From positions 62,001-126,000 of the forward strand of contig NZ_JABBXD010000005.1 of assembly GCF_014750655.1 (NCBI RefSeq): a stretch of 64,000 nt of DNA, written 5' to 3'. This document shows positions 44,373 through 52,900 of this stretch, one piece after another. Below the pieces are notes generated by a model. The model ran no database searches. It was given only the letters and a program-made list of their open reading frames with translations, and was not told the DNA's origin. Position 1 is the stretch's first letter; each line of letters starts with the position of its first letter. Origin of the DNA: Salinimonas profundi. Lineage in GTDB: Bacteria > Pseudomonadota > Gammaproteobacteria > Enterobacterales > Alteromonadaceae. A program made the position numbers and the translations under genes.

Positions 44373-45974
44373 TCACATCCAGGATCTGGCACTGCGCTCA
44401 ACATCTGCCAGTGCCAGGTTCGCTAATTGTCTTACCTGGACTTCTTTTAAAAACGGGACCGTCACCGACCCACTGGCTAAAACAAACTTTATTGACGCAA
44501 GCTGCCGCCGTTTCATCATCACACTTTGTTTGATAACCACCTGCTGCACCTTGTACAACGGGAACACCTGAAAATCCTCACCAATTATACCGCTGCGAAC
44601 ATATATATAGTTGTCATCACGGGCAACGCCCCATCGTTTGTAGCGAAGCCAGATTGCTATCGACACCACAACAGCCGCGGTAACCGCAACGGATAACGCT
44701 TGCCATTGCTGCTCAAGGATAAGAATCAACGCAACAATCACCGCAACCGGAAACAAGCGAACCAACAGGTGATGGGCCAGATAGAAGGGCGTAACGGGTG
44801 AGAATGTCTGACTGAACAACCGGCTATCGGGTAAGACTTCTTCGCATAGCGCGCCGGCTTCAGGCAATGTGACTGAGGGCACCAGCAGTTTATTCGGTGC
44901 CATCAGTTCCTGGTTTTGTTGATTACCGGTTTTGTTCTGCTCAAAAAATACGTTGGCGCGTTTAAGTACCCGATCCAGCCAATCCTGTTTCACCGCCACC
45001 ATCTGCACCCGGGATTGCCGCATGCTAACTTCCTGCTGACTTAACAGACCGCTTTTCCGCACATAGCGATCATCACTGCGGGTAAGGGTATATCCATAAT
45101 AGGTCAGCAATGAGCCGCCTATCGACAAGAGCGCCATCAGGGCCATAATCAGCATCATAATAGTAAATGCGTACAATCCCCATTGCCACCAGGTTACACT
45201 GGACGAGCCCACCAGTTGCTCAAGTTGCAGCCCATGGCGGGAAAGCCAGTCACTCACCATCCCCGCCAAATCATCGTAGAAAGGGGCAAGCGCACCAAGA
45301 ATAATCCACACCCGGTTATTGGTAATGCCGTGTATCACCAGATCGCTCAATGAGCGGCGATTGATTACTGTGTCCTGACCGGGCGACTGGCTGACTGATT
45401 CCGTATCCTCAACAGGCTCTCGAGCCTCTGCACTTTCTTCATTTTGCAGAAATTCTGTTCGTTCGTTGAGGATCTGCGCACGAAGCCGGTTTGCATAACG
45501 CTGCGTCACAGCAACAATCTTCGCCTCTTCTTTAGCAGAGCCCGCGGTATCCAGTACGACCACCGCAAACTGCGTCGGGCGGTAGTAAAAGGGCCGTTCG
45601 ACCTTTACATTCTGGATCCGCCAGAAAGGTAAGTTAATATGACGGCGATTAAACAGTCCCGTACGAATTTCAACATGGCTGTTGCGTACCCGAAACTGGT
45701 AAAATAAATAGCTTACGATGCCACTGATAACAATCAGTGCGATAATCGCACACACTGCCGGCCAGAACCATTGCGTATCAATAACACTGGTGGTCTGGAC
45801 GCTAATCGCCAGCGCAGGAATAATATACAGTGCACTTTGAACAGTACTTTTGATGTTGCTGGCGATAAAGTACAGCAGCGCCACCGGCGCCAGTCTGCGC
45901 CAGTGTTTGCCGGTATTTACCTCACCAGGGTTATCGACGTTCTGCGGCTCAGATGCGTGATTCATTGTCGGCAT
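44373..45974 (-). CDS. Membrane PH-domain protein, YdbT type
   Basis: A 533-residue inner-membrane protein with several bacterial PH (bPH2) domains separated by paired membrane helices: helices at about 29-45 and 66-87, then a PH domain (FRVRNSHVEIRTGLFNRRHINLPFWRIQNVKVERPF), helices at about 210-290, a second PH segment (YGYTLTRSDDRYVRKSGLLSQQEVSM), helices at about 400-435, and a third (IYVRSGIIGEDFQVFPLYKVQQV). Role unknown; members bind neither known lipids nor partners with certainty. Its start is 6 bases after the ydbS-like stop, so arcB-ydbS-ydbT are one operon. Confidence 0.9.
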   Translation of the reverse strand: MPTMNHASEPQNVDNPGEVNTGKHWRRLAPVALLYFIASNIKSTVQSALYIIPALAISVQTTSVIDTQWFWPAVCAIIALIVISGIVSYLFYQFRVRNSHVEIRTGLFNRRHINLPFWRIQNVKVERPFYYRPTQFAVVVLDTAGSAKEEAKIVAVTQRYANRLRAQILNERTEFLQNEESAEAREPVEDTESVSQSPGQDTVINRRSLSDLVIHGITNNRVWIILGALAPFYDDLAGMVSDWLSRHGLQLEQLVGSSSVTWWQWGLYAFTIMMLIMALMALLSIGGSLLTYYGYTLTRSDDRYVRKSGLLSQQEVSMRQSRVQMVAVKQDWLDRVLKRANVFFEQNKTGNQQNQELMAPNKLLVPSVTLPEAGALCEEVLPDSRLFSQTFSPVTPFYLAHHLLVRLFPVAVIVALILILEQQWQALSVAVTAAVVVSIAIWLRYKRWGVARDDNYIYVRSGIIGEDFQVFPLYKVQQVVIKQSVMMKRRQLASIKFVLASGSVTVPFLKEVQVRQLANLALADVERSARSWM

Positions 45975-45980
45975 AACACC

Positions 45981-46538
45981 TTATTTAGCATCGAGTTCTT
46001 TATGATTGAGAATATACTGCCTTACCTTTTGCGCATCAGTCAGTCTTAACCCGGGGATTTCAAAGGTATGCATGGCGCCGCCGGCCGAAAACACCTGCAG
46101 GCATGCCAGGTCGGCAACCCTGTCCAGCGGGCCGCGCTTAAGTTCGATATGCTGGATCCGCAATATCGGCTGACAGGCAATTTTTCTGAAAATAAGCCCG
46201 TGCTGCATCACCAAATCCTGTTCACGCAAACAGTATTTAATTTTCTTATCCGCCAGCAAGTGGTAGATAAAGCTTAGCGCCCCCAGTGTACAGACCACCA
46301 CGATGGCCATCGTATAAAAACGCTCAAGACCAAACGGCACAGCCATAAAGGACTGATACCTGAAAAAGCTCAATATCGCTGAAACGATGACAACTGCGGC
46401 CACCGCAACTGTAAGGTTCAGCCACCGGTAACGCGGCGATATCGGTTGCATCGACACCGCCATCATATCGGGCAGTGTCTTAACATCCACTTCCCGGTTT
46501 TCAAACGCTGCCACAGCCGATGAGTCGTTTTCAGTCAT
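45981..46538 (-). CDS. Membrane PH-domain protein, YdbS type
   Basis: A 185-residue protein with two membrane helices (about 44-62 and 77-97) followed by one bPH2 domain (KIKYCLREQDLVMQHGLIFRKIACQPILRIQHIELKRGPLDR, ending HTFEIPGLRLTDAQKVRQYIL). This is the YdbS partner of YdbT. The gene overlaps the arcB stop by 8 bases, so it is translationally coupled to the kinase. Function unknown. Confidence 0.9.
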   Translation of the reverse strand: MTENDSSAVAAFENREVDVKTLPDMMAVSMQPISPRYRWLNLTVAVAAVVIVSAILSFFRYQSFMAVPFGLERFYTMAIVVVCTLGALSFIYHLLADKKIKYCLREQDLVMQHGLIFRKIACQPILRIQHIELKRGPLDRVADLACLQVFSAGGAMHTFEIPGLRLTDAQKVRQYILNHKELDAK

Positions 46539-48891
46539 CCAGCACCTGCTCGTTTAACCATTCATCCAAAGCATTCATATCATGTTGCACGGCCATTTGC
46601 AGTTCCTCGACCCAGTCGTGAACATTTTGCCACCACGCCGGATGATCGCCCTGCTGGATCTGATTAGCGATACGCTGCACCCGGGACAGCCCGACTGAGC
46701 CGGCCGCACCTTTTATCTTATGAGCCTGAGAGCAGACCTCAGATTTCTCATCGGCGCTTAAGCTCAGCTGCAGGATTTCCATGTACTCAGGCATCTTATC
46801 CTGAAATACCTTTACACTGGCCCGTACCATGTCTTCACCTATCGTATCTACGAGCATTTGCAGCAGGTCCATATCCAGAATATTCGACAGCGATTTAGTC
46901 GCATCAGGCTTTTCACGCCTTTGTTCTGCATCCTGCACAGAGGGCGCGGCAGGCTCGGCAAACAGAAGATTGAAGACCTCAACCACCCGGCTTTTCTTGA
47001 TGGGCTTGGCTATAACATCGTCCATACCGTTTTGCAGGTATTCTTCACGCTTTTTAATCACATTAGCGGTCAGGGCCACAATCGGTGTTTGCATCACCAG
47101 ATCCTCTTCGTGCAGCACATTGGCAACATCGAACCCGGTCATATCAGGTAGCTGAATATCCAGTAAAATCAGATCATACGTGTTTGCCCGTGCTTTATCG
47201 ATCGCCTCTTGGCCGGTCATCGCCACATCCACACGCTGGCCCAGTTTTTCAAGCAGCGCTTTGGCAACCATCACGTTCAGCTCGATATCTTCGACCAGCA
47301 AAATACTCAAATCGGTGACCAGCAGCTTTGAAGCCTGCATAGGCTTAGTCGAAATCTGTAACGGTAGTTCAATTTCAAACCGCGTGCCCTGGTTGACCTC
47401 ACTGCTGACACGAATGTCACCTTTCATCAAATCTACCATTTGCTTACAGATTGCCAGACCGATACCCGTTCCCGTCGCCGACTGATGGTCGGGGTGATCA
47501 ACCTGATAATACATGGCAAAAATTTTATCGATTTCACTATCAGGAATACCCACACCTGTATCCTGCACAACAAAGGTGACCACACTGATGCCATTGGCCG
47601 CTTCGGTAGCTGACACCGTCAAACTAACCTGCCCTTTTTGCGTGAATTTTACGGCGTTGAACAAAATGTTCCACAGGATCTGACGCAGGCGCGTTCCATC
47701 AACCTCAACCTGTTGAGGCAGGGGCTCTTTTATTGAAGTGACCAGCTCCAGTCCCTTATCGGCGGCAAGCAGACGGATGATGCTGGACAACTCCTCGGTG
47801 AAATCACGCAGTGAAACGGTCTTCAGACTCAGCTCAAGCTTATCTCTGTCCAGTTTGTCCAAATCAATAATGTCATTGAAGATATTTCCCAGCGTAATCG
47901 CGCTGGCATAGATAGTACTTACCCAGTTAAATTGCTCTTCGGATAAATCAGTATCACGAAGCATGCGGCTCAAACCGACGATGCCATTCAGCGGCGTTCG
48001 TAGCTCGTGACTGATTGTGGCAATAAAGCGGGTTTTATCTGTGTTGGCTTTGGCTGCTGCACTTTCTGCCTGTTTGCGTTCTGTCATATCTCGCCCGAAC
48101 GCCAGCAGACCAAGCCGGTTACCTGCTGCATCAAAAAACGGCACGCGCTTCATTTCAAAGTAACGGCGACGACCATCCGCGAAGCGCAGCCACAAATCCT
48201 CGGTAATACTGGCGTTGGTTTCCAGTACTTCCTGATCACTGGCCACAATCTGACTGGCCAGCTCTTCTTCAAAGACATCATGCAGCGTCAGACCCACCAG
48301 CTCTTCTTCAGTTTTTCCGGTCAGCAATTCAGCAATCCGGTTGCACCCGGCGAAGCGTCCTTCCTCATTGCGATAGTAAATCAGATCAGGAGACGCATCG
48401 ATAATCGAGCGCAGCAACGTTGAGAGGCGTCGGGCCTGTTCTTCTGAGCTGGACTTGTCGTCAATTTCCCGCTCAAGCTCCTTGAATACCGCTTCACGCT
48501 CCTCCTGAGCCTGTTTACGCTGTTCAATCTCATGATTCAGTTGTCTGATATTAGACTGCAACTCGCGATTCAGAAAGACGTCTTCTTCGCGCAGCCGCTC
48601 AAGCTGAGTGACAACCTCTTTAAGATTTGTTCTGGAGTTTTCAAGTTGCTTTACCAATTCACTGAAAAAGTACAACACCCAGGGCGCCGACAATAGTGTG
48701 ATGATGATGGCAATGATAAAATCATCCGGCTGTACGGATTTTCCCAGACTCACCCTGACGACATAAGAGCTTCCCAGCGTAAACACCAGGGTCACCAGGA
48801 CAAATAAAATACTGAGTTTCAGTGTACCGAAGCGTTTAACAAACTGGGCAATACGAATGGCCCATGAATCATTGGGAGAATCCTGATGCAT
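46531..48891 (-). CDS. arcB: Aerobic respiration control hybrid sensor kinase ArcB
   Basis: Tripartite inner-membrane kinase that reads quinone redox state and phosphorylates ArcA. 786 residues: two helices (about 23-44 and 55-78), a coiled coil (about 82-155), PAS (about 160-280, with DVFEEE), HisKA FIATISHELRTPLNGIVGLSRM, HATPase (NILFNAVKFT, GTGIGLAICKQMVD), receiver (about 525-640, LILLDIQLPDM, LTANV, IAKPI) and a C-terminal Hpt domain with the phospho-His in AHKIKGAAGSVG. The short periplasmic loop is ArcB-like. It leads an operon with two PH-domain proteins and diverges from gltB. Confidence 0.94.
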   Translation of the reverse strand: MHQDSPNDSWAIRIAQFVKRFGTLKLSILFVLVTLVFTLGSSYVVRVSLGKSVQPDDFIIAIIITLLSAPWVLYFFSELVKQLENSRTNLKEVVTQLERLREEDVFLNRELQSNIRQLNHEIEQRKQAQEEREAVFKELEREIDDKSSSEEQARRLSTLLRSIIDASPDLIYYRNEEGRFAGCNRIAELLTGKTEEELVGLTLHDVFEEELASQIVASDQEVLETNASITEDLWLRFADGRRRYFEMKRVPFFDAAGNRLGLLAFGRDMTERKQAESAAAKANTDKTRFIATISHELRTPLNGIVGLSRMLRDTDLSEEQFNWVSTIYASAITLGNIFNDIIDLDKLDRDKLELSLKTVSLRDFTEELSSIIRLLAADKGLELVTSIKEPLPQQVEVDGTRLRQILWNILFNAVKFTQKGQVSLTVSATEAANGISVVTFVVQDTGVGIPDSEIDKIFAMYYQVDHPDHQSATGTGIGLAICKQMVDLMKGDIRVSSEVNQGTRFEIELPLQISTKPMQASKLLVTDLSILLVEDIELNVMVAKALLEKLGQRVDVAMTGQEAIDKARANTYDLILLDIQLPDMTGFDVANVLHEEDLVMQTPIVALTANVIKKREEYLQNGMDDVIAKPIKKSRVVEVFNLLFAEPAAPSVQDAEQRREKPDATKSLSNILDMDLLQMLVDTIGEDMVRASVKVFQDKMPEYMEILQLSLSADEKSEVCSQAHKIKGAAGSVGLSRVQRIANQIQQGDHPAWWQNVHDWVEELQMAVQHDMNALDEWLNEQVLDD

Positions 48892-49216
48892 ATAACTTTT
48901 TTCTCAGATAAAACTGCAGGTATCCTAGCAGGTCTTAGATACGGAACAAATAACATAAACGCGATCCCGCAGAATCAGCCTTCAAGTGCACCATTTTGCA
49001 GACAGCTGCACCGTTAACAGGCAACTTGTGACAGCTTCATATTATGAGCAAATCCGTGGGCGGTATAAAAAAATGCCGGTATAATTTAAAAGGAAGGAAT
49101 TATTGAGCAAGAAGGGGCACCGGCAGACCTGCTATAACTGAGGTCTACTACCACCGGCATACAAATTTTATAGAGTAGATATTGCTTAGAAAGTTTTCTA
49201 ACTTCCTGTTTTTGTT

Positions 49217-49282
49217 TCAGTTATAACCTGGAACAGCAATATCGTCGATTTCTTCTTCATCAAATGCATGAAAATCTAACAT
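49217..49282 (-). CDS. Possible 21-residue acidic peptide
   Basis: ATG with a well-placed AAGGTGA opens a 21-codon frame, MLDFHAFDEEEIDDIAVPGY then N and TGA. A third of the residues are acidic in the middle and it ends in a neutral PGYN. I do not recognise it. A second short frame (MPVVVDLSYSRSAGAPSCSI...; 49086-49160, 24 codons, no ribosome site) follows on the same strand. Either could be chance; the ribosome site is the only positive support for the first. Confidence 0.25.
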   Translation of the reverse strand: MLDFHAFDEEEIDDIAVPGYN

Positions 49283-49777
49283 AGCTTCACCTTTTATCGG
49301 GTCGTCAAATTGAATGTCACAGCCGCTATATCCGACTGTAGCTCTCGTGCATGACGGTCTGGCTACAGAGTTCGCCAATTAACACTTAACCTAGATAATG
49401 CAAAAGCTCGACCACCTTGCATTAACTTTTGATTTTCTGTATGAGAATGTGTTTCACACACGTAAATGTAATGCAGATTTCCCAGACTTTGGGTATCCTC
49501 ATGTTAACGGTACGTATATTTTTGCAAACATAGTGTTAACTGGATGCGTATATTTAACTATCAATATTAAATATTTATTCATCTTGGCAGAAATGCAAAA
49601 AATGGATATTTAGTATAAACATACTAAAATTAGTAAATTCCCGTCTTCTAATGCGTTTAGCGCCATCCTTCGTTAAAACAGCAACCTATTGTTTTGTTTT
49701 GATTTTTAAAAAAACCATTGATTAGGGCTGTATTCGGTCTTTGTTATGAATTGATTTTATTTCTCATTATGGTTATT

Positions 49778-49808
49778 TTGTATCCCCCGCTATGCAACAT
49801 TGCATAAT
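49778..49808 (+). promoter_or_regulatory. Candidate gltB promoter with palindrome
   Basis: TTGTAT (49778-49783) and CATAAT (49803-49808) resemble -35 and -10 boxes, but the spacer is long (19). The perfect palindrome ATGCAA-CA-TTGCAT (49792-49805) sits across the spacer and -10 and may be a regulator site. Transcription from here gives a leader of about 170 bases. Confidence 0.35.
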
Positions 49809-49858
49809 GATGCGGCGCACATGGCTGGTATCCTCTAATAATAAATAACGACAAATAA

Positions 49859-49969
49859 CAGACACATGCCTGATGGGCGACAAACGCCCGCAAAATAAGA
49901 TGTCTGACGTAGCTACAGTTCACGAACCTCTGCGTGAAAATGTAGCCTGTACCTTGCCCAGTCGAAGGT
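49859..49969 (+). promoter_or_regulatory. Structured 5' leader of gltB
   Basis: Three successive stem-loops directly before the ribosome site. First: CAGACA (49859-49864)/TGTCTG (49901-49906) enclosing GGGCG (49875-49879)/CGCCC (49885-49889). Second: GCTACA (49912-49917)/TGTAGC (49941-49946) enclosing TTCACG (49919-49924)/CGTGAA (49933-49938). Third: ACCTT (49951-49955)/AAGGT (49965-49969), touching the GAAGGAG at 49971. A cis-acting RNA that controls gltBD is likely; I do not recognise a known riboswitch. Confidence 0.55.
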
Positions 49970-49984
49970 TGAAGGAGTTTAGAG

Positions 49985-52900
49985 ATGAGTTTATATAATC
50001 CCAATGATTCAAGGGACAACTGTGGTTTTGGCCTTATCGCCCATACAAATGGCGAAGCCAGTCACCAGTTGGTTAAGACAGCCATTCATGGTCTGGACAG
50101 GATGCAACATCGCGGCGGTATCGCTGCCGATGGTAAAACAGGTGACGGCTGTGGCTTATTGCTGCAAAAGCCGGACGCATTTTTTAAATCTGTTGCTCAG
50201 GAAAATGGCTGGAAGCTAAGTAAGAAATATGCTGTCGGCATGATTTTTCTGAGCCAGGACGACACACTCGCCCAACAGGCCAGAGATGTGCTTAATGAAG
50301 AGCTTGAGAAAGAAACATTAAGTGTACCTGGCTGGCGCAAAGTTCCGGTAAACAATGATGTACTGGGCGAGCTTGCACTCACTGGCGTACCGCAGATTGA
50401 ACAGGTTTTTGTTAACGCGCCGCCAGGCTGGCGCAAGCGTGATCTTGAACGCCGCCTTTATATGGTTCGACGCCGGGCAGAAAAACGCCTTGAGCAGGAT
50501 CCTGACTTTTATGTAGCCTGTTTATCAGGACTGGTCACGATTTACAAAGGCCTGGTCATGCCCAAAGATCTGCCGGCATTCTATGCGGATCTGGCCGACG
50601 AGCGCATGCAAAGTGCAATTTGTGTTTTCCACCAGCGCTTTTCCACAAACACATTACCTCGCTGGCCATTGGCCCAGCCGTTTCGCTTTCTGGCGCATAA
50701 TGGTGAAATCAATACCATTAAAGGTAACCGTGACTGGGCGAAAGCCCGTACCGGAAAATTTTCAACGCCGTTAATTCCGGATCTTAAAGACGCTGCGCCG
50801 TATGTGAATTCGGATGGTTCAGATTCCTCTTCACTGGATAACATGCTGGAATTATTCCTGGCCGGCGGCATGGATTTATTTCGGGCGATGCGATTGCTGG
50901 TGCCACCGGCATACCAGAATAACCGTACTATGGACGATAACCTTCGTGCTTTTTATGAGTTCAACTCAATGCACATGGAGCCGTGGGACGGACCTGCTGG
51001 TATCGTATTAACAAACGGTCGCCACGTGGCCTGTAATCTGGACCGTAACGGTCTGCGTCCTGCTCGCTATGTCATTACCAAAAACGGTTTTATTACCCTC
51101 GCGTCTGAAGTCGGCATCTGGGATTACGATGAAAAGGATGTGATAGAAAAAGGCCGTGTGGGGCCCGGCGAAATGCTGGCGGTGGATACGTACAATGGCA
51201 AGGTGTGGCGCTCGAATGAAATTGATGATGAGCTTAAAGATCGTCACCCCTACCGTGAGTGGCTAGACAAACATATCCGCCGGTTAACGCCTGTTGAGGA
51301 GGCGGATGCCTCACAAATAGGCACCCGTGTGTTTGACGACGATATGATGGCGGTCTATCACAAGCTTTATAACTATAGCTATGAAGAGATTCAGCAGGTT
51401 ATAAAAGTGCTGGCTAAGGATGGTCAGGAAGCGGTGGGCTCTATGGGTGATGATACGCCGATGGCCGTCATGTCATCAAAAACCCGCACGCTTTATGATT
51501 ATTTCCGCCAGCAGTTTGCGCAGGTCACTAACCCGCCTATCGATCCGCTGCGGGAAAATCATGTGATGTCGCTGGCCACCTGTATTGGCCGTGAGCAAAA
51601 CGTCTTCAGCGAAACATCCGGCTACGCTGACCGTGTCCTCTTCCAATCGCCCATACTGATGTACACCGACCTGAAACAGCTGCGGGAGTTTAATCCCGAG
51701 CATTATTATTCAGAAATTGTCGAGCTTCAGTATTCGCAGGAAGAAGGCTTACGCAAAGCTATCGAGCGAATCTGTAACGAAGTGGAATATCTGGTTAAGA
51801 CCAAAAAGGCAGCATTTGTCGTCCTGTCTGACCGTAACATCCGCAAGAACCGTTTACCCATTCCAGCTGCTATGGCGGTGGGCGCGGTACAGCGCCGACT
51901 GGTCGATAAAGCGCTACGCTGTGATGCTAATATTGTGGTGGAAACGGCCACTACCCGCGATCCACATCATTACGCTGTACTGATTGGTCTTGGTGCCACG
52001 GCAATTTATCCGTTTCTGGCATACGAGACCATTGAGCAGTTGTGCGATAAAGGTGAGCTGGATATCTCTGCGATGGAAGCCACCATCAACTATCGTAAGG
52101 GCATTAATAAAGGCCTTTACAAGATTATGTCCAAAATGGGCATCAGCACGGTGGCCAGCTATCGTTCAGCCAAACTGTTTGAAGCTATTGGCATTAATAG
52201 TGAAGTGATGCAGCTATGTTTTGACGGTATTGCGTCAAGAATTCAGGGCGCCGGGTTCAGTGATTTTGAGCAGGACATTCTTAACCAGGCACGCATCGCG
52301 TGGCTCAAACGTAAAGCGATTTCACATGGTGGCTTGTTAAAGTATGTGCACGATGGGGAGTACCATGCGTATAACCCGGGTGTAGTCATGTCTTTGCAAA
52401 AAGCCGTGGTATCGGGTAAATATGAAGATTATCAGGAGTACGCCAGACAGGTTAATGAGCGCGATCCGGCCCACCTGCGTGATCTGCTGACATTCAATCC
52501 TCAGGCTGAGGCAATTGATGTTAGTGAGGTAGAGTCTGCCGAGAATCTATTCCCACGCTTCGATACCGCTGCAATGTCCATCGGTGCGTTAAGTCCCGAA
52601 GCCCATGAGGCGCTCGCTATTGCCATGAACCGTTTGGGCGGTCAGTCCAACTCCGGTGAAGGCGGTGAGCATCCTTCGCGCTTTGGTACCGAAAAAAATT
52701 CTAAGATTAAACAAGTAGCATCAGGACGCTTTGGCGTAACACCGCACTATTTGGTCAATGCGAATGTTATCCAGATTAAAGTCGCCCAGGGCGCTAAGCC
52801 CGGTGAAGGTGGTCAGCTTCCCGGTGATAAGGTCAATCGCTATATCGCAACCTTGCGCTTTTCAGTACCCGGCGTAACGCTGATTTCTCCGCCGCCGCAT

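Larger units (their letters stand above)
48892..49984. other. arcB-gltB intergenic region, 1.1 kb, repeat-rich
   Basis: The largest non-coding stretch of the window. Inverted repeats include ATGCCGGT/ACCGGCAT (49073-49080, 49153-49160), AGACCT/AGGTCT (49125-49130, 49141-49146), TATAACTGA/TCAGTTATA (49132-49140, 49217-49225) and CTGTAGC/GCTACAG (49336-49342, 49362-49368). CACCGGCA also occurs twice directly. Two micro-ORFs on the minus strand (21 and 24 codons) lie here. The middle (49400-49760) is AT-rich with no clear gene. The right end is the structured gltB leader, entered separately. Confidence 0.6.

Noticed and set aside
49086..49160. 24-codon minus-strand frame (MPVVVDLSYSRS...)
   Set aside because: No ribosome site and it spans the ATGCCGGT/ACCGGCAT repeat; listed only as part of the repeat-rich finding.
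49398..49613. 71-codon frame in the arcB-gltB gap
   Set aside because: AT-rich, no ribosome site, mixed composition without a signal peptide or domain; it may be chance in an AT-rich stretch.
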